Shown here: positions 1 through 7,962 of the stretch, piece after piece
Layout: each line of letters starts with the position of its first letter
How positions within the stretch are numbered: position 1 is the stretch's first letter
The notes under the pieces: generated by a model
What the model was told of the DNA's origin: nothing
Seen by the model: only the letters and a program-made list of their open reading frames with translations
Databases searched by the model: none
Translations under genes and position numbers: made by a program
Assembly: GCF_014844135.1 (NCBI RefSeq)
Contig: NZ_CP041403.1
Coordinates: forward strand, 2,046,001 to 2,110,000
Direction of reading: 5' to 3'
DNA length: 64,000 nucleotides
Origin: Arcobacter sp. FWKO B
GTDB lineage: Bacteria > Campylobacterota > Campylobacteria > Campylobacterales > Arcobacteraceae

Positions 1-1
1 A

Positions 2-295
2 AAAATTGAAAAAGAAAATTCAATTTTAGAAGATAAAAAAGATGTAATTGATAAAAAAAATAAAACAAAAAACGATATATTGTATCGCGAAAATGATATT
101 GAAGTTATCCAAAATGATTCAACTTTAAGTGCAGATGAGAAGATAAAAAAACTTCAAAAGTATGTTGATAATTTAGAAAATCTTGAGCGTAAGAATATTC
201 TACACTATAGTGAAATTCTAATAATAGACAAAGCAAAACCTGTAATCGAAAAATTAAAAGCACCTCATGTAACATATTACAAAGGTTCAAAATAA
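2..295 (+). CDS. C-terminal fragment of a charged hypothetical protein (cut by window edge)
   Basis: The reading frame is open from the first bases of the window and ends at a TAA at 293-295, so about 97 C-terminal residues are visible and the true start lies to the left. A TTG at 80 could be an internal start, but the frame upstream of it has the same Lys/Glu/Asp/Asn-rich composition, which argues for a longer protein. The visible part is highly charged and looks helical or coiled-coil, with no membrane segment and no motif I recognise. It is followed by the first copy of the element's conserved leader. It belongs to the mobile element; function unknown. Confidence 0.5.
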   Translation, partial: KIEKENSILEDKKDVIDKKNKTKNDILYRENDIEVIQNDSTLSADEKIKKLQKYVDNLENLERKNILHYSEILIIDKAKPVIEKLKAPHVTYYKGSK

Positions 296-311
296 AGATT
301 CAAAGATTCAA

Positions 312-381
312 AATCTTTAAATTGTGAAGTTGGTAAGAAACAGATTTAATCTGATTCAAAAATTAAAAAAAAAGGAAAACA
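312..381 (+). promoter_or_regulatory. Element leader repeat, copy 1
   Basis: This is the first of four related leaders that precede transcription units of the element. It reads AATCTTTAAATTGTGAAG, four bases, then TAAGAAACAG, and ends in the hairpin CAGATT-TA-ATCTG at about 341-353. Just upstream AAAGATT (302-308) and AATCTTT (312-318) form a perfect 7-bp inverted repeat. An AAAGGAAAA ribosome binding site and an ATG at 382 follow. The conservation is seen directly; whether it acts as promoter, operator or structured 5' UTR is not known. Confidence 0.6.
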
Positions 382-540
382 ATGAGAAAGTTTAAAATAA
401 TGCCGAAAGTAAAACTGTATTTAGCTTGCTACAAACATGCTAAATTAATTCATAGTGAATTTGTTTATAACAAAGAGTCAGAGGTGAGCTACAAAGAGCA
501 GCTCAAAAAATTTTTAATATTAAAAGGAGTTAAATTATGA
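382..540 (+). CDS. small basic hypothetical protein, 52 aa
   Basis: An ATG at 382 preceded by AAAGGAAAAC opens a 52-codon frame whose TGA overlaps the ATG of the ParA-like gene at 537, as in translationally coupled operons. The product starts MRKFKIMPKVKLYL and is basic, with no membrane segment. The overlap, the ribosome binding site and the leader repeat upstream are the evidence that it is real. A similarly sized small gene at 9162 sits directly behind another leader copy. I do not recognise a family. Confidence 0.6.
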   Translation: MRKFKIMPKVKLYLACYKHAKLIHSEFVYNKESEVSYKEQLKKFLILKGVKL

Positions 541-1340
541 TTCATGTAACTATTAGTACAAAGGGCGGTGTCGGTAAATCTACCGCAGCTCTTCAAGTTT
601 TGTCAGCTTATGTATCAAATAAAAACCCAGACAAAAGATTAAATTTTGTGGAGATTGATGATGAAAATAGAAGCGTAGCTAAATTTAGTCAATCTAAAAT
701 ACTAGAATTTGCTAGAGTCGTCAGCACAGAGTTTATTGAAGATTTTATTGACGACTCTGCTTTTGCTTCTGATGATATTGTAGTTGATGTGGGCGGAAAT
801 AAAACAGCGACAATGTTTCTTCAAACTTTGTCTAAAAAAGGGGGTTTTTTGGATGAAGTAACTTATTATATTCCGATGATGGATGGAGACCAAGACGCTC
901 AAAACGCCCAAGAAACATTTGAAATTATTAGACAATTTGATAAAAAGAATAAAATTGTCTATGTATTAAATAGATGTCAAAAAAAAGAAAATAAAGATTT
1001 GCTTGAGCGTCAATTTCTTTTTTACTTTGGTAACGATTCATTGGACATTCAACCAATTACAAAAGATGAAAAAACATTTGAAATTGGTATAAATTATGCT
1101 GATATCTACAAAGTTGCTGGCAAATTGCAAAAGTTAGTCTATGAGTTAGCTGATGAGGATCATCAAGAGGAATTTGAAACTTTAGCAAAACTTTATTGGG
1201 AAGACAAAAACAACAAAGAAGTCTACAAAAAAGTAAGAAAGATTCAAAAACTCAAAGATAGTGCAAGAGAAGCAAAAGAGCTAGTTCGTAATGAATATCT
1301 GGCTTTATTTAATTCCATCGATAAAATCTTGGAGGCATAA
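537..1340 (+). CDS. ParA/MinD-type P-loop ATPase
   Basis: The 267-residue product begins with a deviant Walker A motif, KGGVGKST at residues 9-16, whose two lysines are typical of the ParA/MinD/Soj family. Residues 37-46 (EIDDEN region) stand where the family has its conserved acidic stretch, and IVVDVGG at 81-87 is the second nucleotide-binding strand. Family members move or position plasmids, chromosomes or protein complexes on DNA or membrane; VirC1-like members bring relaxosomes to conjugation machinery. The C-terminal third (about 195-267) is a charged helical extension. No ParB-like gene adjoins it. With coupling-protein genes downstream, a role in partition or in delivering DNA to a transfer machine is inferred, not shown. 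Confidence 0.85.
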   Translation: MIHVTISTKGGVGKSTAALQVLSAYVSNKNPDKRLNFVEIDDENRSVAKFSQSKILEFARVVSTEFIEDFIDDSAFASDDIVVDVGGNKTATMFLQTLSKKGGFLDEVTYYIPMMDGDQDAQNAQETFEIIRQFDKKNKIVYVLNRCQKKENKDLLERQFLFYFGNDSLDIQPITKDEKTFEIGINYADIYKVAGKLQKLVYELADEDHQEEFETLAKLYWEDKNNKEVYKKVRKIQKLKDSAREAKELVRNEYLALFNSIDKILEA

Positions 1341-1673
1341 ATGAGCGATGATAAAGAAGTTGATAAATTACTGGTAGAAATAGGTACGGTGATTCCCCTA
1401 TTTCACATGGTGCTTAAGCAAAATAAAGAAATCATCGCTATTAATGAAAATTTGATGGATAGAATCGCAACACAAGATATTATCGAATCAAAAGAGTTTC
1501 ATTTTATTGAAGAAATGAGATTTGCTAAAATCATCAATCGTTCATTAATGTATGCTATTGTTACTGATCATCAAATGGTGTTAGATGTTATAGGTGCTGC
1601 AAAAGAGCAAAACGACAAAGAAGTCGTTGACTATTGGACTCTTAAATTAGAGTCCAATACCTCTAAATTTTAA
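1341..1673 (+). CDS. hypothetical protein, 110 aa
   Basis: The ATG at 1341 follows the ParA gene's TAA without a gap and an AGG lies just upstream (ATCTTGGAGGC), so the two are very probably co-translated. The product is soluble, largely helical by composition, with no cysteine, signal peptide or membrane segment. I recognise no domain. Immediate coupling to a ParA-type ATPase suggests a partner or adaptor of it; this is inference from position only. Confidence 0.7.
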   Translation: MSDDKEVDKLLVEIGTVIPLFHMVLKQNKEIIAINENLMDRIATQDIIESKEFHFIEEMRFAKIINRSLMYAIVTDHQMVLDVIGAAKEQNDKEVVDYWTLKLESNTSKF

Positions 1674-1684
1674 AGGGGTCAAAG

Positions 1685-1972
1685 ATGAAATTCGGTTTTT
1701 TTGGTGGAGCAATATTGCTCATTCTTACTTTAGTGTTCGCTAAACTCGCGATGGACACCGATAGAATGACAAAAGAAATAGTCGCAGATGCTTTTCAACT
1801 TGAAGAAAAACAAATTCAAAAAGAAGCAAAAACAAATCAAAATGTCGAACAACCTGTACAAGCTCATCAAAATGTTGAAGTTGTACAGCAAGTTCAAGTT
1901 CAAAAAGATGACAAATGGTCTGACTTTGATTCAAAATTTGACAAATTTGAAGAAAAATTCAAAAATTTCTAA
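1685..1972 (+). CDS. small single-pass membrane protein with Gln-rich coiled-coil tail, 95 aa
   Basis: It starts 11 bases after the preceding stop, behind AAAGGGGTC. Residues 3-22 are a hydrophobic segment (FGGAILLILTLVFA core), followed by a Lys/Glu/Gln-rich tail with repeated VQ and QNVE patterns that should form a coiled coil and ends in alternating Phe/Lys/Asp residues. The layout is that of a membrane anchor with a soluble interaction tail. No family recognised. It closes the first ParA-containing cluster; a new leader copy starts right after it. Confidence 0.7.
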   Translation: MKFGFFGGAILLILTLVFAKLAMDTDRMTKEIVADAFQLEEKQIQKEAKTNQNVEQPVQAHQNVEVVQQVQVQKDDKWSDFDSKFDKFEEKFKNF

Positions 1973-1985
1973 TTCATTAATTTGA

Positions 1986-2034
1986 AATCTTTGAATTGTG
2001 AAGTAAGTAAGAAAACAATTTGAGGAGTTCAAAA
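1986..2034 (+). promoter_or_regulatory. Element leader repeat, copy 2 (short form)
   Basis: This copy reads AATCTTTGAATTGTGAAG, four bases, then TAAGAAAACA, matching the other three copies in sequence and spacing. It lacks their clear hairpin because the ribosome binding site (GAGGAG, 2022-2027) follows at once, with the ATG at 2035. The short distance to the start codon constrains models: if this were only a -35/-10 promoter, the -10 would overlap the ribosome binding site. Confidence 0.55.
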
Positions 2035-2271
2035 ATGGAAGAGAATACAATTACTAGATGGTGCAATGCGATTATTCGTGGTTGTTTTGGTGCGATGATT
2101 ATCATCGTTATAGGTTTTACACCTGGACTGATTGCTGAATGGTATTATTTACATCAGCTGGATGATGTTCCTTCATATGTCGCTTTTATTGAAAGATGGT
2201 ATCCGAGTTGGTCGGTACTAACTGAGCCTTTAATGCAAGATTGGGTTGAAAAACAACAAAAATTAAAATAA
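2035..2271 (+). CDS. small membrane protein, 78 aa
   Basis: I chose the ATG at 2035 because GAGGAG sits 7 bases upstream; an in-frame TTG at 2020 overlaps that site and is unlikely. The product has one hydrophobic segment at about residues 18-40 (GAMIIIVIGF core) and a Trp/Tyr-rich C-terminal part. No motif is recognised. It is the first gene of the cluster leading to the first MSGNA-repeat protein and the first coupling protein, so a membrane accessory of that machinery is plausible. Confidence 0.7.
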   Translation: MEENTITRWCNAIIRGCFGAMIIIVIGFTPGLIAEWYYLHQLDDVPSYVAFIERWYPSWSVLTEPLMQDWVEKQQKLK

Positions 2272-2289
2272 AAAACAAGGATTAAAAAA

Positions 2290-2616
2290 ATGAAAATTGA
2301 AATAAATAAAGATTTAGAAGTTGCAATCGAAGCTGCAGCTAACTTGCAAAATGTGAGTGTTGATGATGTCGTTAATGACATTGTGAGATTTAGTTTGAAT
2401 ACTTATGTTGCAGCTGAGCAAGCAAATAAGTTGCTATATTTGCTTGAAAATGAAGTATTGCCGAGAATTGCAAATGTTGAAGTTAGCAATATAGCAACTA
2501 GACATCAGTTAACAAATCTACACGCTGATGTCTTAGAAAATAGCGACAGGGCTTTAGTGATTGCTGATGAAGCGACACAGATTGGATTATCGACAATCTT
2601 TAAAAATGAGGAGTAG
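2290..2616 (+). CDS. hypothetical protein, 108 aa, possible ribbon-helix-helix-like N-terminus
   Basis: It starts behind an ACAAGGATT site, 18 bases after the previous stop. Residues 1-45 (MKIEINKDLEVAIEAAANL, then SVDDVVNDIVRFSL) have the short strand plus two amphipathic helices seen in small ribbon-helix-helix proteins of plasmids, but the match is by shape only. The rest is helical with heptad-like Leu/Val spacing. It could be a small DNA-binding accessory or a structural coiled-coil protein. It ends 3 bases before the MSGNA-repeat gene, so they are co-transcribed. Confidence 0.65.
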   Translation: MKIEINKDLEVAIEAAANLQNVSVDDVVNDIVRFSLNTYVAAEQANKLLYLLENEVLPRIANVEVSNIATRHQLTNLHADVLENSDRALVIADEATQIGLSTIFKNEE

Positions 2617-2619
2617 GTC

Positions 2620-4065
2620 ATGATTGGTCCTATGAGTGGAAATGCGATGGCAGGTAGTCATGCGATGTCGGGCAATGCGATGAGTGGAAATGCGATGGCA
2701 GGTAGTCATGCGATGTCGGGCAATGCGATGAGTGGTAATGCGATGGCAGGTAGTCACGCTATGTCGGGCAATGCGATGAGTGGTAATGCGATGAGCAGTG
2801 GACTCATGTTTGGAAGCAACCATTATGCTTCCAATTTTTGGGATATGGGCGATAAAAAAGCGAATGAAAATGCGGATTTAGCTGGTGGCTTGTTGATGGC
2901 AGGTGGTGTCGGTTATATCGCAAGTGGTGGCAGTGTTGCAGGTCTAGTGAGTATGGGTAAAGGAATCGCAGCGATTGCAGGTTTAGGTCCAGTTGGTACA
3001 GCGATTGGTGCTGGACTTCTTGCTTTTGGTGCACTTGCTGCTGTTTCGTATGGCGTAAGAAAACTATCACAAAAAAAATCGAATCAATATGAACCTAAAA
3101 GATACAACCCCAACAATCAACAACAGGAGTTCAAAGCTAATAGTAACAATGGAGATGGTGGCATTTCAAAGCTAATCACATCTACAGCTAAACTTGCAGG
3201 TCGTGGACTTGCTGCAATCGGCAGAAGTGTAAAAAAAGCATATAACAATTCGGACTATATGCAAAATAAAAAGATTGCTATGGAAGTAAATAAACAGAAC
3301 ATAAACAAAATGCAAAACGATCAAAAAGAGGGTAAAGACATAACTCAAGACTTTATGAGGGCTATAGATGTTAAAAATCTTCCATCCACCCAAAAAAAAG
3401 AGATGTTGAGTATTTATTCTCAACAAAAAATCAAAAATAGTGTAGATAAGGACGGTATCGTCAATTTCAAATCTATTGAAAATGAGATTATCAAAGATGC
3501 TACTGTTGCTGGATTAACTCAAAATCAAGCGAATGAAATGTTTAAAAATATCTATGACACTGGAAAGAAAATGAGAAGTCAAAATCAGATTACATTAAAA
3601 GGTATGCCCAACATAAACTTCATGCCGGACTTAAATCTAAAAAAAGATGTAACACAAAAGCAAATGCAGCAGCAGCAAGTGGCTTCAAATTTGGGAAAGT
3701 CTCAAGAGCTTCCAAAATCTCAAGAGCTTCCAAAAAAAGAAGAAGAACAATCATCTTCTCAAGTCGCTCAAAAACAACAAGAGCCACAAAAACAGGTTCA
3801 AGCACAACAACAAGGTCAAGCAGCTCAAAAGCCACAAGGTCAAGGTCAAGCATACAAAAGAGATGAAGTATCACTGGACTATAAAACTCAAAAAGCTCAA
3901 GCTCAAGGTCAAGTTGCTCAAGGTCAAGTTGCTCAAGGTCAAAAGCCACAAGCTCAAAAGCCACAAGGTCAAGTTGCTCAAGCTCAAAAGCCACAAGGTC
4001 AAGTTGCTCAAGCTCAAAAGCCACAAGCTCAAAAAGCTCAAACAAAAGACAGAGGGGGCCGATAA
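2620..4065 (+). CDS. MSGNA-repeat membrane protein with Gly-rich hydrophobic core and Gln-rich tail, 481 aa
   Basis: The protein has four visible parts. Residues 5-57 are a tandem array: three copies of the 16-residue unit MSGNAMAGSHAMSGNA plus a final MSGNA. Residues about 87-147 are a long Gly/Ala-rich hydrophobic stretch with glycine-zipper spacing (GGLLMAGGVGYIASGG, then GLGPVGTAIGAGLLAFG), suited to one or more membrane helices. Residues about 150-350 are charged and helical. Residues about 350-476 are Gln/Ala/Lys/Pro-rich with repeated KPQGQVAQAQ motifs. I know no family with this layout. Its last base overlaps the start of the coupling-protein gene, so the two are translationally coupled. 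A shorter protein with the same N-terminal motif (9731) lies two genes upstream of the second coupling protein. Function unknown; substrate, pilot or channel partner of a coupling protein is inference. Confidence 0.85.
   Translation: MIGPMSGNAMAGSHAMSGNAMSGNAMAGSHAMSGNAMSGNAMAGSHAMSGNAMSGNAMSSGLMFGSNHYASNFWDMGDKKANENADLAGGLLMAGGVGYIASGGSVAGLVSMGKGIAAIAGLGPVGTAIGAGLLAFGALAAVSYGVRKLSQKKSNQYEPKRYNPNNQQQEFKANSNNGDGGISKLITSTAKLAGRGLAAIGRSVKKAYNNSDYMQNKKIAMEVNKQNINKMQNDQKEGKDITQDFMRAIDVKNLPSTQKKEMLSIYSQQKIKNSVDKDGIVNFKSIENEIIKDATVAGLTQNQANEMFKNIYDTGKKMRSQNQITLKGMPNINFMPDLNLKKDVTQKQMQQQQVASNLGKSQELPKSQELPKKEEEQSSSQVAQKQQEPQKQVQAQQQGQAAQKPQGQGQAYKRDEVSLDYKTQKAQAQGQVAQGQVAQGQKPQAQKPQGQVAQAQKPQGQVAQAQKPQAQKAQTKDRGGR
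2632..2790 (+). repeat. 48-bp tandem repeat encoding MSGNA units
   Basis: Units start at 2632, 2680 and 2728, followed by a partial 15-base unit to 2790. Units 1 and 2 are identical over 48 bases and unit 3 differs at three positions. Each unit encodes MSGNAMAGSHAMSGNA. The near identity implies recent amplification or ongoing slippage, so the copy number may vary between strains. Confidence 0.9.
3894..4041 (+). repeat. degenerate tandem repeat encoding Gln/Ala/Lys/Pro-rich tail
   Basis: The segment is assembled from the short blocks GCTCAAGGTCAAGTT, GCTCAAAAGCCACAA and GGTCAAGTTGCTCAA in varying order, encoding AQGQV, AQKPQ and GQVAQ peptides. It is the low-complexity C-terminal tail of the MSGNA-repeat protein. 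Confidence 0.85.
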
Positions 4066-5951
4066 TGAAAAACGAAGAAGAAATATCCAAAAAATTTGGA
4101 GAAAAGTTAGATAACTCATTGCGCGATACGAGATATCGCGCGTTTGAGAAAATGCAACATGAAACCGAAATGAGAATTAAAGCATACATTACTGAGTATG
4201 CTTTGTATCTTTTGCCCCTAATATTATCAATTTTTTTATATTTTGCAATCGCAACATTTTACAGCATGAGTCTAAACTACACCGAAAGTAGAAACTTCTC
4301 ATATTTCAATAGCTGGTTTATTTTTGCTTTGATAGTCGGCTCAGCTGCAACTTATGCTTATAACAGATTGTTCCACAAGCAAATTAAAGAAAAGATAGCA
4401 ACTCAACATACAGAAATTACAACTGATAATTATGTCAAAGGTGCAAAATTCACGAACACAAAAGACTTTAATAAGTCTCTTTGGGCTCACATCAAGATAA
4501 TGATGAGGGGTTCTGATGATATCAAAGCGACAGAAGTCTTTACTATTAAGACTACAGAGCTTGATAGCGATGATAAGAACTTTGAAGACAATGTCGAAGA
4601 TATCATAATACCTAGAATATCACTTTCGAGTGGCTTGGGAATCTTTGGGAAGCCAGGTCAAGGTAAATCGGTGATGATTAATCAAGTGATTCAACAAATA
4701 CCAGATGACAAACACTCTAAGACCTCTATCATTGATGTCAAAGGTGAGTTTTTACAAAACTTTTATAATCCTGTAAAAGATGTGATAATTTGTCCTAGTG
4801 ATTTGCGGACACATAGATTTGACTTGCACGAACTTGTTCGTACTAAAGTTGATGCTGCGTATATCGCTGAAATTATCGTGAGCGAAGATAAACAGACACA
4901 AGACCCTCATTGGACAAACACTGCAAGAGCAGTATTTGAGGGAGTACTCTATGAAGCTTGTATAAAAGAGTTGAGTAATCAAGAGATATTCGCTTTGATT
5001 TCTACACCTGAGTTATTAAAAGAAATGGCGGATGAAAATGATGAAATAGCGTTAATTTGCGGACAATATCTAAGGTTCGAGGATGGCAATCCGGGAAAAG
5101 AAACTGCGAGTATATTATCGACACTTGCACGAAAAGCTAAGATACTTCAATATTTAGCTTTTATGGATGATCTAAAAGATAACCCAAAAATAGTATTGAA
5201 AAAATGGCTCAATGACAAAAAAGGCGGTAAGCTATTTCTTCTAAGTCCTGAAAACTTGAGTAAAGTTTTTGCTCCATTGTACGGTGTGATAACATCATAT
5301 TTGATGATAGAAACTTTATCAAAACAAGATTCACACAATCAAGATTTGTTTTTTGTTCTTGATGAGTTGCCGCGATTAGGCAAAATTTTGGGAGATAATT
5401 TAGAGCTTGCTCTTGCAACTGGAAGAAGCAAAGGTATGAAAATCATTTGGGCAGCTCAAAGTGATTCGCAACTTAAAGAAAATTTTGGTGATAAAAAGTT
5501 TATGTCGATTCTTGATTCTACAAATTCATTAATGACATTTTCGTCGAATGTTGGGGCTCAATTTAGTGAGAAATATTTTGGTAAAACGACTGTTTTACGA
5601 AACAAAACTGGTTATAGTATGGGTATGGATACAATGGCAGATAGAATAACCATAAATCAAGATCTAGTAAAAGAAGCACTCATTGATGATGCTGAATTTA
5701 TGCGTTTAATTCCTTTTGAATTTTTTATTAAAGTTGAAGGATGTAGGGATATTTTAAAAGCGAAGCTCGAAAGATACTTTCTTGATAAAAAAGCTAATAT
5801 TGATGTCTATATTGAAAACCCAAAAATGAATATCTTAAAAATTGAGAAAGAGCTTGAGAGAGTAGCTCTAAACATTAAAAATTCTTTTGTAGATTTTGAG
5901 AAAGCGAGAAATAAAGATGTCTTCAAAACAATTCAAACAGATTATCTCTAG
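4065..5951 (+). CDS. Membrane-anchored type IV coupling protein (VirD4/TraD-like ATPase)
   Basis: At 628 residues this has the size and layout of type IV coupling proteins, which couple DNA or protein substrates to a type IV secretion channel at the inner membrane. Two membrane helices lie at about 44-66 and 83-100. Walker A is GKPGQGKS at 195-202, and the family's following stretch SIIDVKGEF is at 221-229. Walker B is DLFFVLDELPRLGK at 427-440, then the GRSKGMKIIWAAQS region typical of TraD/TraG ATPases. Its start overlaps the MSGNA-repeat gene by one base and its end overlaps the lipoprotein gene by 35 bases, so all three are one unit. A second, unanchored relative is at 10404. No relaxase or VirB-type channel gene is in view. 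Confidence 0.9.
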   Translation: MKNEEEISKKFGEKLDNSLRDTRYRAFEKMQHETEMRIKAYITEYALYLLPLILSIFLYFAIATFYSMSLNYTESRNFSYFNSWFIFALIVGSAATYAYNRLFHKQIKEKIATQHTEITTDNYVKGAKFTNTKDFNKSLWAHIKIMMRGSDDIKATEVFTIKTTELDSDDKNFEDNVEDIIIPRISLSSGLGIFGKPGQGKSVMINQVIQQIPDDKHSKTSIIDVKGEFLQNFYNPVKDVIICPSDLRTHRFDLHELVRTKVDAAYIAEIIVSEDKQTQDPHWTNTARAVFEGVLYEACIKELSNQEIFALISTPELLKEMADENDEIALICGQYLRFEDGNPGKETASILSTLARKAKILQYLAFMDDLKDNPKIVLKKWLNDKKGGKLFLLSPENLSKVFAPLYGVITSYLMIETLSKQDSHNQDLFFVLDELPRLGKILGDNLELALATGRSKGMKIIWAAQSDSQLKENFGDKKFMSILDSTNSLMTFSSNVGAQFSEKYFGKTTVLRNKTGYSMGMDTMADRITINQDLVKEALIDDAEFMRLIPFEFFIKVEGCRDILKAKLERYFLDKKANIDVYIENPKMNILKIEKELERVALNIKNSFVDFEKARNKDVFKTIQTDYL

Positions 5952-6195
5952 TATCACTATAGTTGTGATACTATCTGGTTGTTCGGTAAAGCAAACAGAT
6001 AGTATCACAACAAAAACAATAAAGCATACAGTAAATAGTCCTGCATATGTACTAGTCGGTACTGGCTATCTCGCTGAAACAGCTATCATCTTCGCGGTTG
6101 GCGGAACTCTCTACTCAATCAAATACACTCACAAATATTTTTCAGATATTTTAAGCAGTTCTGGAAATAAAGAAGAAAGCAATTTGTCTCAATAA
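5917..6195 (+). CDS. small lipoprotein, 92 aa
   Basis: The ATG at 5917 lies inside the end of the coupling-protein gene (35-base overlap, other frame); an in-frame TTG at 5896 is less likely because the ATG start places a typical signal directly at the N-terminus. Residues 8-21 are hydrophobic and end in the lipobox LSGC with Cys22, predicting signal peptidase II processing and lipid anchoring. A second hydrophobic stretch (about 50-68, YVLVGTGYLAETAIIFAVGG) may be membrane-associated. Small lipoproteins next to coupling proteins recall VirB7-like channel components, but no sequence match supports that identity. Confidence 0.75.
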   Translation: MSSKQFKQIISSITIVVILSGCSVKQTDSITTKTIKHTVNSPAYVLVGTGYLAETAIIFAVGGTLYSIKYTHKYFSDILSSSGNKEESNLSQ

Positions 6196-6240
6196 TTGTT
6201 TTTTTCACTTCTTTTTTTAAATCAAAAATCTTTAATCTCA

Positions 6241-6311
6241 AATCTTTGAATTGTGAAGAGTGTTAAGAAACAGTTTTTTGCGACTGATTCAAACAAATTA
6301 AGGAGTTCGGA
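6241..6311 (+). promoter_or_regulatory. Element leader repeat, copy 3
   Basis: The copy reads AATCTTTGAATTGTGAAG, five bases, then TAAGAAACAG, followed by a CAGT/ACTG stem (6271-6286). AAGGAG (6300-6305) and the ATG at 6312 follow. It opens the cluster of three exported or membrane-anchored proteins. Confidence 0.6.
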
Positions 6312-7094
6312 ATGAAAAAAATAGTTTTAAGTGCAGTACTAGCTACTGCTATAGTTACAAGCGCGAGTGCTGAAACAAAATATGCTCAGCATTTTGGTGA
6401 AAAAATAGTGCTTGAAAACAAAGATGAGTTTGGCAACATTAAAAAAAACCAAGAGTGTAAGTTTAGTGTAGACATTATCAACACTATCAAAAAACAAGGC
6501 GTTAATCGAGATTCTAAAATAAAAGAATTTTCTATTTTAACAGGTGAGAGTGTTTGGTATCATTTTCATAAAATTGGTAAAAGTAAACCAGTTGATAAGC
6601 TTTATTTTTTTTATGATCAAGGGGAGCTGCACGCATATACCCAATTAGGTAAACTTCCTAATTCGTTTAGTATTGATACAGCTAATTTGCAGTTATCTGA
6701 TAGCAATAAGATTAATTCTCAATATGGCGTTTCGAATTTACATCAAAAACTTTATGATTATATATACAAAAGTGATGATTTAGAAACAACAGTAAATAGA
6801 ATATTTTTAGTGCATGCTTTTCTTTTGAATGTTAGTGGCGGTGGAGTATTTTTTCTTGAGAGCACGAACTGCAAAGCGCATAAGTTTGAATCAGCAGCTA
6901 CAAATACATATCATATTGTTCAAATGATAAAAAATCCAAAAATTGCAAAGTTTGTAAATTTGCTGATGATTACTAGTGATCCAAAAGAAATTTCAAACTC
7001 TTTAATTAATGATTTGGAGACAAAAAGAATTTATGATCAAATAAAACAAGCATATGAAAATGCGAAAAGAGGAAAATCAAATGTTAAGCAATAA
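6312..7094 (+). CDS. exported hypothetical protein, 260 aa
   Basis: A Sec signal peptide is evident at residues 1-20 (MKKIVLSAVLATAIVTSASA, cleavage after ASA predicted). The mature part has two cysteines (in NQECKF and STNCKAH) that could form a periplasmic disulphide, and no membrane segment. AAGGAG upstream fixes the start. The first residues and codons are nearly the same as those of the gene at 7959, suggesting the signal-peptide region was duplicated or recruited. I recognise no domain. It is the first gene behind leader copy 3 and overlaps the next gene by 14 bases. Confidence 0.8.
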   Translation: MKKIVLSAVLATAIVTSASAETKYAQHFGEKIVLENKDEFGNIKKNQECKFSVDIINTIKKQGVNRDSKIKEFSILTGESVWYHFHKIGKSKPVDKLYFFYDQGELHAYTQLGKLPNSFSIDTANLQLSDSNKINSQYGVSNLHQKLYDYIYKSDDLETTVNRIFLVHAFLLNVSGGGVFFLESTNCKAHKFESAATNTYHIVQMIKNPKIAKFVNLLMITSDPKEISNSLINDLETKRIYDQIKQAYENAKRGKSNVKQ

Positions 7095-7962
7095 AAAGTA
7101 CATAATAGATGCAGGAGGAATTTTATTTGCTCTTGCTTTAATAACTGTAGGTGCGGTTGGTATAAAAGCTGATAGCAATGTGGTAGATAAAACTGCAAAA
7201 GTTGAAAAGTCGAAAACGATTCATTTTGAGCAAGTAAAAAAAACAGAAGACTTTCCAGGTCAAATAAAATTAACAAAAAAAGAAATTGATATGGGTAACT
7301 TTGCTGTTAAAAAATATAATGAAGCGATGAAAGGCAACCACTTGGCATTAGTTGATGCTTTTAATGCAAAAATGGCATTTTTAAAGATGATGAGAGAACA
7401 TGAATATCCAACTGCTAAAAATATAATTGATTCTATCAATCTTCTTGACACTTTACCAGCGGTAAACCAATATTGCGTGTACGGAATGCTTCAAAAAAAC
7501 GAAGAGATAGTAGATAATTGTTTCAAGAATATTAGTGAGCTAGAATTTGATGAAAAAACTGGTAACAACACAGCAACTACAAGAGAAGCAGTTTTAGAGA
7601 ATTTAGTTATTTTTTATGGAAATAAAAATGATAGCTATAAATCAGAAAGAATAGCTTATATGACACTTTTAGAGTTTCCAAAAAATATGGCGACGCTACA
7701 CAATCTTAGCTTACTATATTCTCCGAATAAAAATTTAGCTTATAAAGCTAATTTTGAGGATTTGAATGAAGTAGCAGTATTTGTATATTTACTAACTTTA
7801 AGAAGTGCAGAATTAGGCTTTAAACCAGCAAAAATTGATTTAAATACTGCATATGAATATTTGGGTACAGATAATGTTAACACGATGGGTTATGATTTAT
7901 ATGAGATGATTGATAAATTTTCAAAACAAGTTCTTGGAAAGAAAAAAGAGGTTAGCAAATGA
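7081..7962 (+). CDS. membrane-anchored hypothetical protein with helical repeat-like region, 293 aa
   Basis: I chose the ATG at 7081 because AGAGGAAAA precedes it; an in-frame ATG at 7054 lies deep inside the previous gene. Residues 5-30 hold one hydrophobic segment (AGGILFALALITVGAVGI), after which the protein should lie in the periplasm. The region from about 150 on (SLLYSP, NEVAVFVYLLTLRSAELGF) has the A/L/Y/G pattern of short helical repeats (TPR or Sel1-like), which is a shape match only. It overlaps both neighbours, so the three genes form one unit. Confidence 0.75.
   Translation: MLSNKKYIIDAGGILFALALITVGAVGIKADSNVVDKTAKVEKSKTIHFEQVKKTEDFPGQIKLTKKEIDMGNFAVKKYNEAMKGNHLALVDAFNAKMAFLKMMREHEYPTAKNIIDSINLLDTLPAVNQYCVYGMLQKNEEIVDNCFKNISELEFDEKTGNNTATTREAVLENLVIFYGNKNDSYKSERIAYMTLLEFPKNMATLHNLSLLYSPNKNLAYKANFEDLNEVAVFVYLLTLRSAELGFKPAKIDLNTAYEYLGTDNVNTMGYDLYEMIDKFSKQVLGKKKEVSK

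Noticed and set aside
312-381. CRISPR array from the recurring leader sequences
   Set aside because: The four copies are kilobases apart, each upstream of a gene, with no regular spacers and no cas genes.
2290-2616. Firm call as a MobC/ribbon-helix-helix relaxosome protein
   Set aside because: Only the general shape of the first 45 residues fits, with no diagnostic residues, so it was left as a possibility.
2154-4189. Long minus-strand open frames opposite the MSGNA-repeat gene
   Set aside because: They arise from the repetitive, stop-poor antisense of Gln/Lys-rich sequence, lack ribosome binding sites and have low-complexity products (Leu/Glu/Phe runs).
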